Below, one piece after another: positions 17,086 through 24,412 of a stretch of DNA of 64,000 nucleotides. The DNA lies in NCBI RefSeq assembly GCF_039645585.1, contig NZ_CP147915.1, positions 620,001-684,000 of the forward strand, given 5' to 3'. The first letter of the stretch is position 1, and each line of letters begins with the position of its first letter. The notes below the pieces were generated by a model, which was not told where the DNA came from, made no database searches, and saw nothing but the letters and a program-made list of their open reading frames with translations. A program made the position numbers and the translations under genes. Source of the DNA: Sulfurimonas sp. HSL-1656 (GTDB lineage: Bacteria; Campylobacterota; Campylobacteria; Campylobacterales; Sulfurimonadaceae).

Positions 17086-17091
17086 TATAAT
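17086..17091 (+). promoter_or_regulatory. -10 box of der
   Basis: TATAAT 24 bases before ATG 17116, in the 140-base gap between the divergent GGDEF-like gene and der. No strong -35 is visible. Confidence 0.5.
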
Positions 17092-17115
17092 TGCAAAAAA
17101 TAAATTGGGATGTTG

Positions 17116-18534
17116 ATGAAAAAACTAGCCATTATCGGCCGTCCGAACGTAGGGAAAAGCTCCTTTTTCAATCGTCTGCTGAAAGAACGGGATGCCATTA
17201 CGTCGGAGATGGCGGGGACGACGCGCGACGTTAAAAAACGTGTTGCCACGGTCCTTGACCGGGAGGTCGAAGTCCTCGATACCGGCGGGCTCGACGAAGG
17301 AAGCGAACTCTTTGACAAGGTACGCGAAAAGTCGATCACTGCCGCGAAAGAGGCGGATATTATCCTGTTCATGGTCGACGGCAAGAACCTGCCGATCGAA
17401 GAGGACAAGAAGCTCTTCCACGAACTCGAAGCGATGGGCAAAAGCATGGCCCTCGTCGTCAACAAGATCGATAACGACAAGATGAATGAGAAGGTGTGGG
17501 AGTACTACGAGTTCGGAACCCAGACGATCTTCGGTATCTCCGTCTCCCATAACCGCTCCATCAACCCGCTGCTCGAATGGATCGCCAAACAGCTGCCCTA
17601 CATCCCCAAGGCCGAAGAACTGGCTGCGGCGGAACCGGATATGATGGATGAGTTCGACGACCTGCTCGATGCGTACATGGAGGATGAGGAAGAGAGCTCC
17701 ATCTACGACGAAAACGACGAAATGAAAGAGAGCGATGAGGATCCGAACCATATCAACGTGGCGATCATCGGCCGGGTCAACGTCGGGAAGAGCTCTATGC
17801 TCAACGCCCTGCTGGGGGAAGAGCGTTCCGTCGTCAGCGATGTCGCCGGGACCACCATCGATCCCATCGACGAAACGATCACACGCGATGACAAGACCAT
17901 CACCTTTATCGATACGGCCGGTATCCGCAAGCGCGGGAAGATCGAGGGGATCGAACGTTATGCGCTCTACCGCACCCGTACGATGCTCGAGCGGGCAAAT
18001 CTCGCCCTGCTGGTGCTCGATGCTTCCGAGCCGTTCACGGACCTCGATGAGAAGATCGCCGGCCTCATCGATGACAACCGCCTCGCCTGTATGATCGTGC
18101 TCAACAAATGGGACAAGGCGCCCAAAGAGGACTACGACAAGATCGTTCAGCAGGTGCGCGACCGTTTCAAGTTCCTGCACTATGCGCCGGTCATTACCGT
18201 TTCGGCACTGACGAAGCAGCGCATCCACAAGCTCTACGACATGATCATCCAGATCAACGACAACTACTCGCAGCGCATCACGACCTCGCGCCTCAACGAG
18301 GCGCTGGGCTTCGCGATGCGTAAACACCCGATCCCTTCGATGAACGGGCAGATGATCCGCATCTACTACGCCACGCAGTACGCGTCGCGCCCGCCGCAGA
18401 TCGCGCTGATCATGAACAAGCCCAAGGGCCTGCACTTCACCTACCGCCGTTTCCTCGCCAACCAGCTGCGCGAGGCCTTCAATTTCGAGGGGACCCCGCT
18501 GCTCTTCAAAGCGAAGAAGCGGGGCGAAAAGTAG
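17116..18534 (+). CDS. der: GTPase Der (EngA), ribosome biogenesis
   Basis: A 472-residue double GTPase. Domain 1 has GRPNVGKSSFFNRL, DTGG and NKID; domain 2 has GRVNVGKSSMLNAL, DTAGIR and NKWD; a KH-like C-terminal domain follows. An acidic linker (about 178-208) joins the G domains. Der acts in late 50S assembly. ATG 17116 (MKKLAIIGRPN) was preferred over ATG 17110 because GGGAT sits at a better distance. Confidence 0.95.
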   Translation: MKKLAIIGRPNVGKSSFFNRLLKERDAITSEMAGTTRDVKKRVATVLDREVEVLDTGGLDEGSELFDKVREKSITAAKEADIILFMVDGKNLPIEEDKKLFHELEAMGKSMALVVNKIDNDKMNEKVWEYYEFGTQTIFGISVSHNRSINPLLEWIAKQLPYIPKAEELAAAEPDMMDEFDDLLDAYMEDEEESSIYDENDEMKESDEDPNHINVAIIGRVNVGKSSMLNALLGEERSVVSDVAGTTIDPIDETITRDDKTITFIDTAGIRKRGKIEGIERYALYRTRTMLERANLALLVLDASEPFTDLDEKIAGLIDDNRLACMIVLNKWDKAPKEDYDKIVQQVRDRFKFLHYAPVITVSALTKQRIHKLYDMIIQINDNYSQRITTSRLNEALGFAMRKHPIPSMNGQMIRIYYATQYASRPPQIALIMNKPKGLHFTYRRFLANQLREAFNFEGTPLLFKAKKRGEK

Positions 18535-18537
18535 GGC

Positions 18538-19326
18538 TCAGCCCGCGGCCAGAAGCAGCGGCTCCTCTTCGACCTGCTGCCGGTGGAAATGCAGCAGTTT
18601 CCACTCCCCCTCCATCGTCTCCACCACCGCCGTACACGATTCCACCCAGTCGCCGCAGTTGAGGTAGTGTATCCCGTCGATGTCACGGTTCTCCGCTTTG
18701 TGGATGTGCCCGCAGATCACCCCGTCGAATTCCCTCCGCTTCGCTTCGGATACGAGTACCTGTTCGTAATCGTCAATGAACATGACCGCTTTTTTGACGC
18801 TCTGCTTGGCGAAGTTTGAAAGGGACCAGAACCGTTTGTACCCGATCAGGCTCCGGATACGGTTGATGGGTTTGTTGAGCTTCAGCAGCATTTCATAGCT
18901 GATATCGCCGAACTTGGCCAGCCACTTTTTTGTCATCGTGATACTGTCGAAAAAGTCGCCGTGGGTGACGAGGTACTCCCGCCCGTCGGCCGCGGTAAAG
19001 TGGTGTTCGTTCGTCACTTCGATATTGTCGCCCAGGGTCAGGGGGAGAAAGGAGCGGACAAATTCGTCGTGGTTGCCGAGCACGTAGACGATCCTGGTTC
19101 CCTTGCGGGCACGGCGAAGCAGTTTCTGAATGACGTCGGAGTGCTCCTGCGGCCAGCTCCAGCGGCGGCGCAGCGCCCAGCCGTCAATGATGTCGCCGAC
19201 AAGAAAGAGGTGCTCGCATTCGAAATCGCGGAAAAATTCGAGCAGGGCGTCGGCCTGGGAGTGGCGGGACCCCAGGTGGATGTCGGAGAGAAAGACGGAA
19301 CGGTATCGCGTGGCGCTGTTATCCAT
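18538..19326 (-). CDS. LpxH-like metallophosphoesterase (UDP-2,3-diacylglucosamine diphosphatase family)
   Basis: A 262-residue calcineurin-like phosphoesterase. Metal motifs are LSDIHLGS (D-x-H), GDIIDGW, GNHDEF, VTHGDFFD and CGHIHKAE, in the usual order. It resembles the LpxH/LpxH2 group that removes UMP from UDP-diacylglucosamine in lipid A synthesis, but related proteins act on other substrates. ATG 19326 was chosen because the upstream ATG 19368 lies within the predicted -10 box (TATGGT, 19364-19369). It is divergent from a GT4 glycosyltransferase, which would suit a shared role in cell-envelope glycolipids. Confidence 0.82.
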   Translation of the reverse strand: MDNSATRYRSVFLSDIHLGSRHSQADALLEFFRDFECEHLFLVGDIIDGWALRRRWSWPQEHSDVIQKLLRRARKGTRIVYVLGNHDEFVRSFLPLTLGDNIEVTNEHHFTAADGREYLVTHGDFFDSITMTKKWLAKFGDISYEMLLKLNKPINRIRSLIGYKRFWSLSNFAKQSVKKAVMFIDDYEQVLVSEAKRREFDGVICGHIHKAENRDIDGIHYLNCGDWVESCTAVVETMEGEWKLLHFHRQQVEEEPLLLAAG

Positions 19327-19363
19327 TTGTGTCACTTTGGTTTGGTTTGTGAAACCATACTCC

Positions 19364-19371
19364 ACCATAAT
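19364..19371. promoter_or_regulatory. overlapping divergent -10 boxes (phosphoesterase / glycosyltransferase)
   Basis: ACCATAAT contains CATAAT on the plus strand (19366-19371, 6 bases before ATG 19378) and TATGGT on the minus strand (19369-19364). The offset between boxes equals that in the aguA/alr palindrome. Confidence 0.45.
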
Positions 19372-19377
19372 TGCGAA

Positions 19378-20529
19378 ATGGATACAAAGGTATTACTGAT
19401 CAGCGACACGGTTTACGACGCCAACGGGGTGTCGCGTTTCATTCAGGATATGGCGGCACAGTCGCGCCAGAGGGACGGCCGCTTTTCCGTATTGAGCTCG
19501 TCCCCGTTGGGCGGGCAGTCGACCGAGAACAATATCGTCAACATTCGGCCCTTCTGGTATGTCCGGATGCCTTTTTACAAAGAGCAGTACCTCACGATCG
19601 TACCGCCTTGGATGCAGATGTACCGCTACGTCAAAGCGGCATCCCCGGACGTCATCCATATCTCGACACCGGGGCCGCTGGGGATCTGTGCCATGCTTAT
19701 CGCGAAGCGGTGCGGTATCCCCGTGGCGGGGACCTACCATACGGATTTTCCCTCCTATATCCGTAAACAGATGAAGCTGGAACTGGCCGAAGCGGTGACG
19801 CGGAGGTTCATGCGTTTCTTTTTTCAGCGCATGCAGCGGGTCTTCTCCAGGTCGCAGCACTACATGACGGTGTTGGAAGATGAACTGAATATGGAAGCGC
19901 GGAAATTGCGATTCCTGCCGCCGGGGAGCAACACGGAGCGTTTTTCGCTCCTGCACCGGGATGCATCGGTCTGGCCCCGTTTCGACATCCGCTCCGACAG
20001 CCTGAAGATCCTCTACGTCGGGCGGCTCAGCGTCGAGAAGAACTTCCTCTTCGTTGTCGATCTCTTCGAAGCGCTTCAGCAGCGTTGCGACGTGCCGCTC
20101 TCCCTGATCGTCGTCGGGGAGGGGACCCTGGCCGAGAGCGTGAGCCGGCGGCGCAACAGCCATATCCATCTGCTGGGCCTGCAGGGCGGCCCGGACCTCT
20201 CCGCGCTCTATGCCTCGTCGGACCTGATGCTCTTCGCCTCCGTCACCGAAACGCTGGGGCAGGTCGTGATGGAGGCCCAGGCTTCCGGACTTCCCTGCAT
20301 CGTCAGCGACCAGGGAGGCGTGACCGATACCGTTGAACACGGTAAAACAGGCTACTGCCTCTCTGTGGCAGATATGTCCGCATGGACGGACGCTGCATTG
20401 AAGCTTATTGCCGACAAAGGGCTCCGCGAACGTATGGGCAGTGCGGCACATGGAAGGATGCAGGGGCGTTCGATCGTGCAGACCTATGAGCGCTTTATGC
20501 AGGCGCATGATGAGATCGTTAAGAGTTAA
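19378..20529 (+). CDS. GT4-family glycosyltransferase (GT-B fold)
   Basis: A 383-residue glycosyltransferase. The N-terminal half opens LLISDTVYDANGVSRF and has the GTYHTDFPSY motif typical of GT4 enzymes acting on lipids. The C-terminal half has ILYVGRLSVEKNF and the nucleotide-sugar motif ETLGQVVMEAQASGLP (E-x7-E). Many relatives are alpha-mannosyl- or glucosyltransferases making glycolipids. The exact sugar is unknown. ATG 19378 sits 6 bases after a -10 box without a ribosome site, so it is probably leaderless. The final codons and stop lie inside the GTTAAGA repeat array. Confidence 0.85.
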   Translation: MDTKVLLISDTVYDANGVSRFIQDMAAQSRQRDGRFSVLSSSPLGGQSTENNIVNIRPFWYVRMPFYKEQYLTIVPPWMQMYRYVKAASPDVIHISTPGPLGICAMLIAKRCGIPVAGTYHTDFPSYIRKQMKLELAEAVTRRFMRFFFQRMQRVFSRSQHYMTVLEDELNMEARKLRFLPPGSNTERFSLLHRDASVWPRFDIRSDSLKILYVGRLSVEKNFLFVVDLFEALQQRCDVPLSLIVVGEGTLAESVSRRRNSHIHLLGLQGGPDLSALYASSDLMLFASVTETLGQVVMEAQASGLPCIVSDQGGVTDTVEHGKTGYCLSVADMSAWTDAALKLIADKGLRERMGSAAHGRMQGRSIVQTYERFMQAHDEIVKS

Positions 20530-20587
20530 GAGTTAAGAGTTAAGAGTTAAGAGTTAAGAGTTAAGAGTTAAGAGTTAAGAGTTAAGA
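20518..20587 (+). repeat. tandem heptamer array, (GTTAAGA) x 10
   Basis: Ten perfect head-to-tail copies of the 7-base unit GTTAAGA (70 bases). The array begins within the last codons of the glycosyltransferase gene (GTT AAG AGT TAA), so that gene's stop comes from the second unit. All three frames of the repeat hit TAA within 21 bases, so copy-number change would not extend the protein. Perfect identity of all units suggests recent expansion and probable length variation between strains. Confidence 0.95.
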
Positions 20588-20624
20588 GCGCGCAGTGCTG
20601 AGAGCGCAAGGCGCGAGAGCTTTC

Positions 20625-20677
20625 CGCTGAGGAAAACTCAGCGTTAGCGCAGTCGGAGGGGCTTTTGCTCCTTCGAC
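20625..20677. terminator. two hairpins between convergent glycosyltransferase and peroxiredoxin genes
   Basis: Hairpin 1 is CGCTGAG-GAAAA-CTCAGCG (20625-20643), a perfect 7-bp stem. Hairpin 2 runs from GTCGGAGGGGC to GCTCCTTCGAC around a TTTT loop (20652-20677), 11 bp allowing G-U pairs. Neither has a long T-run. They probably separate the convergent transcripts. Confidence 0.5.
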
Positions 20678-20691
20678 GTACAGTTGGTATA

Positions 20692-21288
20692 TTAGAGCTC
20701 TTCGGAGTGTTTTGCGAGGTATTCGGCAACACCGGCAGTGTCGGCTTTCATACCCTCGTCACCCTTGTTCCAGCCGGCAGGACAGACTTCGCCGTGCTCG
20801 TTGGTGAAGAGCATCGTGTCGACCATACGCAGCATCTCGTCGATGTTACGGCCGAGCGGCAGGTCGTTGATGACCGCGTGGCGGACCGTACCGTCAGTGT
20901 CGATCAGGAAAGAGCCGCGCAGTGCAACGCCGCCGTCGAGCAGGACGTCGTATGCTTTGGAGATCTCTTTTGTCAGGTCAGCGACGAGCGGATAGCGGAC
21001 CTGGCCGATACCGCCGTTTTCAACCGGTGTGTTCTTCCACGCGAAGTGGCTGAACTGGGAGTCGACGGAAACGCCGATAACGTTGACGCCGCGATCCTGG
21101 AACTCCTGGAGACGGTGGTCAAACGCGATGATCTCTGACGGGCAGACGAAGGTGAAGTCCAGCGGGTAGAAGAAGAGAACAGTCCCTTTTTCGCCGAAGT
21201 TTTCGTAAAGGTTGAAGTTGTCGACGATCTGGTTGTCGCCGAGGACGGTTGTAGCGGTAAAGTCCGGTGCTTTTTGTGTAACGAGCAT
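20692..21288 (-). CDS. typical 2-Cys peroxiredoxin (AhpC/TSA)
   Basis: A 198-residue peroxiredoxin. The peroxidatic cysteine is C49 in DFTFVCPSE and the resolving cysteine is in GEVCPAGW (about 170). The GGIGQVRYPL motif and the C-terminal helix are those of typical 2-Cys enzymes. It reduces H2O2 and organic peroxides, usually with thioredoxin, such as the TrxC in this window. AGGAG precedes the ATG. A 5' leader hairpin lies upstream. Confidence 0.95.
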   Translation of the reverse strand: MLVTQKAPDFTATTVLGDNQIVDNFNLYENFGEKGTVLFFYPLDFTFVCPSEIIAFDHRLQEFQDRGVNVIGVSVDSQFSHFAWKNTPVENGGIGQVRYPLVADLTKEISKAYDVLLDGGVALRGSFLIDTDGTVRHAVINDLPLGRNIDEMLRMVDTMLFTNEHGEVCPAGWNKGDEGMKADTAGVAEYLAKHSEEL

Positions 21289-21315
21289 GTGTGAAACTCC
21301 TGTTTTTGGTCTAAA

Positions 21316-21353
21316 CGCACGACTGAAACCATGTGGAACGTTTCAGCCGTGCG
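21316..21353 (-). promoter_or_regulatory. 5' leader stem-loop of the peroxiredoxin mRNA
   Basis: Arms CGCACG-A-CTGAAAC and GTTTCAG-C-CGTGCG pair over 13 of 14 positions around a 10-base loop. A plausible minus-strand -10 (TAGAAT, 21367-21372) would start the transcript just before this hairpin, so it may protect the mRNA 5' end or mark an operator. Confidence 0.5.
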
Positions 21354-21452
21354 CTTAATGGTGCACATTCTATTCAAATACTCTTTTAAAAAAAATTATC
21401 CTTTAGAAAAGGCGTCGTCGCTTTAACATCACTTCAGCACAGCGCATCTGGT

Positions 21453-21521
21453 CTCGGTTATGCAAACGTCCCGGCGAAAGGTGCAAAGCAGGGATGGCTG
21501 TCATGCCAGGTGTTCCCGGAA
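21453..21521 (+). promoter_or_regulatory. candidate structured RNA, weakly GEMM (c-di-GMP-I)-like
   Basis: The order of motifs recalls c-di-GMP-I riboswitches: CGG, GCAAAC (21462-21467), a GAAA-containing loop (GGCGAAAGG), GCAAAGC (21483-21489), a variable stem, then TGCCAGGT and CCCGG (21504-21519). Arms CGG/CCGG and GCA/TGC could pair. Spacing between the two GCAAA blocks is 21 bases, slightly short, and the second stem is shorter than in known examples. This is resemblance by eye only. Confidence 0.3.
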
Positions 21522-21632
21522 GCTTAAAAACGGCACAGGGAAACCCGCAGGCGCGTCTATATAGGGTTTTGGAAGTGCCCTTTGGCTATACTTCCGTGAT
21601 TTTTAGCTTTTTGCTATCTTTCATCAAACCTG

Positions 21633-21677
21633 GGCACCTCATAAGCCCCCCGAAATGACGGGGGTTTTTGAGGTGCC
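21633..21677 (+). terminator. nested hairpin with T-run upstream of metK
   Basis: Outer arms GGCACCTCA and TGAGGTGCC pair perfectly (9 bp). Inside, CCCCC and GGGGG form a second stem followed by TTTTT (about 21646-21668). The inner part looks like an intrinsic terminator, while the outer arms could form an alternative structure. It lies about 23 bases before the metK GTG, so it may be a metK attenuator or end an upstream small RNA. Confidence 0.55.
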
Positions 21678-21700
21678 TGATTTTACGATAAAGGAAAGAT

Positions 21701-22858
21701 GTGTCTAAAGAGTATATTTTTACTTCCGAATCCGTCACTGAAGGACATCCGGACAAGATGGCCGACCAGATCAGCGATGCGATCCTAGACGATATTATTT
21801 CAAAAGATCCCACTTCCCACGTTGCCTGTGAAACCCTGGTTTCCAATGGATTCTGCGTTATCGCCGGCGAATTGAAGACCCATGCGTATACCCCGATGCA
21901 GGATATCGTACGCCGTGTCGTCAAAGAGATCGGCTATACAGACTCCACCTACGGGTTCGATCACCGTTCTGCCGCGGTCCTCAACGCGATCGGCGAGCAG
22001 TCCCCGGAGATCGACCAGGGTGTCTCCCGCGAAGGCGGCGAGATCGGTGCCGGCGACCAGGGGCTGATGTTCGGGTACGCCTGCCGCGAAACCGACGTGC
22101 TGATGCCGCTGCCGATCTACCTCGCGCACCGCATTACGGAGCGTCTGGCCGAAGCGCGCAAAGAGGGGATCATCCCCTACCTGCGTCCCGACGGCAAGGC
22201 CCAGGTCAGTGTCCGCTACATCGACGGCAAGCCTGTCAGCGTCGAAACGGTTGTCGTCTCGACCCAGCACCATGAGAACATCCCGCAGGAGCAGATCCAC
22301 AAGGATGTCATCGAAGAAGTGATCAAGCATGTTATCCCGGCCGATCTGCTCAGCCCGGATATCGTCTACCACATCAACCCGACCGGTTCCTTCGTTGTCG
22401 GGGGACCGCAGGGTGATGCCGGTCTGACCGGCCGTAAGATTATCGTCGACACCTACGGCGGTTCCTGTCCGCACGGCGGCGGGGCGTTCAGCGGCAAAGA
22501 CCCGACCAAGGTCGACCGCTCTGCGGCGTACGCAGCGCGTTACGTGGCAAAGAACCTTGTGGCATCGGGCGCCTGTGAGCGTGCGACGATCCAGGTCGCC
22601 TATGCCATCGGTGTCGTCGAACCGATTTCGATCATGGTCGATACCCACGGCACGGCCGTCGTCTCCGAAGAGAAGATCGAGGCGTGCGTCCGCGAGCTTT
22701 TCGACCTGACACCCAAGGGCATTATCGAGACCCTCGATCTGCTGCGCCCGATCTACCGTAAAACGGCGGCATACGGCCATTTCGGCCGCGAACTCCCTGA
22801 ATTTACCTGGGAGAAGACGGACAAAGCCGAAGCAATCCGCTCCTATCTCGGACTGTAA
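21701..22858 (+). CDS. metK: S-adenosylmethionine synthetase
   Basis: A 385-residue MetK making SAM from methionine and ATP. Signatures are [32 protein letters not shown] and [19 protein letters not shown]. The start is GTG 21701 with AAAGGAAAG just upstream. A terminator-like hairpin sits in the leader, but there is no SAM-I box. SAM made here feeds RsmG and OvoA in the same window among many others. Confidence 0.97.
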   Translation: MSKEYIFTSESVTEGHPDKMADQISDAILDDIISKDPTSHVACETLVSNGFCVIAGELKTHAYTPMQDIVRRVVKEIGYTDSTYGFDHRSAAVLNAIGEQSPEIDQGVSREGGEIGAGDQGLMFGYACRETDVLMPLPIYLAHRITERLAEARKEGIIPYLRPDGKAQVSVRYIDGKPVSVETVVVSTQHHENIPQEQIHKDVIEEVIKHVIPADLLSPDIVYHINPTGSFVVGGPQGDAGLTGRKIIVDTYGGSCPHGGGAFSGKDPTKVDRSAAYAARYVAKNLVASGACERATIQVAYAIGVVEPISIMVDTHGTAVVSEEKIEACVRELFDLTPKGIIETLDLLRPIYRKTAAYGHFGRELPEFTWEKTDKAEAIRSYLGL

Positions 22859-22869
22859 GCCGGGATCGT

Positions 22870-22908
22870 ACGGGAAAAGGCGGTGCCGAAACGGCCGCGT
22901 TTCCCCGT
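22870..22908 (+). terminator. long imperfect hairpin after metK
   Basis: ACGGGAAAAGGCGG and CCGCGTTTCCCCGT pair at 12 of 14 positions around an 11-base loop, 11 bases after the metK stop. There is no T-run directly after it. Likely a 3' end-protecting or terminating structure. Confidence 0.45.
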
Positions 22909-23049
22909 CATATACGCCGTTTCACCCCATTTGCCTGTTACCAATCTTCAGCCTCTTTTTTGCCATATCATTTCAGCCCGTTTTTTTAGGAATCATTAAA
23001 GTTCTTTCGCTAAACTTTTTTCACATCTACCATAATTGAAGGAGAAAAT

Positions 23050-23334
23050 ATGGCAGTTTTGATTAACGACACATGTATCAACTGCGGTGCTTGTATTGAT
23101 GAATGCCCGGTTGAGGCGATCGTAGACGAGGATGATAACCCGACGGGTGAAGAGATCTACTACGTTTACGGTGACAAGTGTGTCGAATGTGTAGGCCACC
23201 ACGATGAGCCTGCATGTGCGACAGCCTGCCCGACTGAGGGTTGTATCGTTTGGGACGCCGTCGGTGAAAGCCCTTCCAGCCGTGATGATATCACGGACGA
23301 TATGCGCAACGACCACGTACCGGTTGTTGAGTAA
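23050..23334 (+). CDS. 2[4Fe-4S] ferredoxin (YfhL/Allochromatium type)
   Basis: A 94-residue ferredoxin. The first cluster motif is CINCGACIDECP (CxxCxxCxxxCP). The second has the widened spacing CVECVGHHDEPACATACP that marks the Allochromatium vinosum/YfhL type, and a further Cys lies in the C-terminal tail. These carry low-potential electrons in the cytosol. It has a clear AAGGAG site, stands alone, and ends with a UUCG hairpin terminator. Confidence 0.93.
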   Translation: MAVLINDTCINCGACIDECPVEAIVDEDDNPTGEEIYYVYGDKCVECVGHHDEPACATACPTEGCIVWDAVGESPSSRDDITDDMRNDHVPVVE

Positions 23335-23354
23335 TCGATTCATATAATGTACCC

Positions 23355-23372
23355 TTGCGCCTTCGGGCGCAA
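23355..23372 (+). terminator. UUCG-loop hairpin after the ferredoxin gene
   Basis: TTGCGCC-TTCG-GGCGCAA is a perfect 7-bp stem capped by a stable UUCG loop, followed by pyrimidine-rich CCCTTCTTCT. A probable intrinsic terminator. Confidence 0.65.
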
Positions 23373-23433
23373 CCCTTCTTCTACAATTCTCCCGAAAATT
23401 TCCCGTTTCATTAGAATCAGATCTTTTTTTTGC

Positions 23434-23439
23434 TATAAT
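23434..23439 (+). promoter_or_regulatory. -10 box of ndk and downstream genes
   Basis: TGCTATAAT gives an extended -10 with TATAAT at 23434-23439, 35 bases before the ndk ATG. It could drive ndk-yceD-rpmF-plsX-fabH as one operon, since the gaps between these genes are 0-21 bases. Confidence 0.55.
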
Positions 23440-23474
23440 TCCACCCTATTTTTGACTACTATAGGAGATACCGA

Positions 23475-23888
23475 ATGGAACAAACACTTTCCATCATTAA
23501 GCCGGATGCCGTAGCGAAGGGTGTTGTCGGCAAGATTCTTGATCGTTTTGAAAGCAATGGTCTGCGCGTCGCAGCGACAAAGATGCTTCAGCTTTCCCGC
23601 AAAGACGCTCAGGATTTCTATGCTGTTCACAAAGAACGCCCTTTCTTTACTGACCTGGTTGAGTTCATGGTCAGCGGACCGGTGGTGGTCAGCGTTCTTG
23701 AAGGTGAAAACGCCGTAGCCAAAAATCGTGACCTGATGGGCGCGACAAACCCGCAGGAAGCGGCAGCGGGCACGATCCGCGCTGATTTCGCGGAAAACAT
23801 CGATGCCAACGCGGTTCACGGCAGCGACTCTCTTGAGAACGCTGAGATCGAAATTCGTTTCTTCTTCGCACAGAGAGAGATCTCCTAA
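23475..23888 (+). CDS. ndk: nucleoside diphosphate kinase
   Basis: A 137-residue NDK balancing NTP and dNTP pools. It begins [13 protein letters not shown] and carries the phosphohistidine in [17 protein letters not shown] precedes the ATG. It is the first gene of a compact group leading into yceD, rpmF, plsX and fabH (5-base gap to yceD). Confidence 0.97.
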   Translation: MEQTLSIIKPDAVAKGVVGKILDRFESNGLRVAATKMLQLSRKDAQDFYAVHKERPFFTDLVEFMVSGPVVVSVLEGENAVAKNRDLMGATNPQEAAAGTIRADFAENIDANAVHGSDSLENAEIEIRFFFAQREIS

Positions 23889-23893
23889 CGCAG

Positions 23894-24241
23894 ATGAACA
23901 TCCCGTTTCGTCGCATTACGGCCGACCCTCATCCCTTCGTTCTGGAGAAGAACGGCATGCGGATCGAGGGGACGCTTCGCAAGTATCGCAGCGGTCTTGT
24001 ACTGCTCGAAGCGACGATGCAGGGGAGTCTTGACGTAGATTGCTATCTCTGCGGCGATTCCTTTGCTATAATGCCGGATGAAAAAGTCGAATTTCTGATT
24101 TCTGACGGTGTTTTTCATGGTCAGGATGAGACATATGATGTTGTCGAGATGCATGGCGATGCCATCGATCTTGACGAAGTGTTCGATTCGGAAATCGCTT
24201 CGATCGAAAGCGATTACCATGCCTGCCCCAAATGCAGGTAA
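23894..24241 (+). CDS. DUF177/YceD family protein
   Basis: A 115-residue protein with CYLCGDSF and a C-terminal HACPKCR. Its position just before rpmF, plsX and fabH is the conserved place of DUF177 (YceD), a protein tied to 23S rRNA accumulation in some bacteria. The Cys pairs may bind zinc. The gap to ndk is 5 bases and to rpmF is 21. Confidence 0.82.
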   Translation: MNIPFRRITADPHPFVLEKNGMRIEGTLRKYRSGLVLLEATMQGSLDVDCYLCGDSFAIMPDEKVEFLISDGVFHGQDETYDVVEMHGDAIDLDEVFDSEIASIESDYHACPKCR

Positions 24242-24262
24242 TCTACAAAGAAAGGAAATAAC

Positions 24263-24412
24263 ATGGCAGTACCTAAGAGACGCGTATCTCACACGCGTGC
24301 AGCAAAACGCCGCACCCACTACAAAATCAAACTGGCACGTCCGGTCAAAGACAGTGACGGCACCTACAAAATGCCGCACCATGTCAATCCGACAACCGGC
24401 GAGTATAAATAA
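24263..24412 (+). CDS. rpmF: 50S ribosomal protein L32
   Basis: A 49-residue ribosomal protein beginning [17 protein letters not shown] and ending NPTTGEYK, typical L32. It lacks the zinc-binding cysteines found in some L32 forms. AAAGGAAAT precedes the ATG. It sits between yceD and plsX as in many bacteria. The plsX TTG start directly abuts its TAA stop. Confidence 0.97.
   Translation: MAVPKRRVSHTRAAKRRTHYKIKLARPVKDSDGTYKMPHHVNPTTGEYK

Larger units (their letters stand above)
21373..21700. other. long intergenic region upstream of metK
   Basis: Peroxiredoxin and metK are divergent, with 412 bases between their start codons (21289-21700). Besides the peroxiredoxin leader hairpin, it holds a riboswitch-like stretch at 21453-21521, a 6-bp hairpin GGAAGT/ACTTCC (21571-21595) and a nested hairpin with T-run at about 21633-21677. 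No open frame with coding character is seen. The amount of structure suggests a regulatory leader or a small RNA gene. Confidence 0.6.

Noticed and set aside
21600-21700. SAM-I (S-box) riboswitch upstream of metK
   Set aside because: None of the conserved S-box core sequences are present; only terminator-like hairpins are seen.
23343-23348. TATAAT just after the ferredoxin stop codon
   Set aside because: It sits directly before the ferredoxin terminator, so a transcript from it would end almost at once; the better ndk promoter is at 23434-23439.
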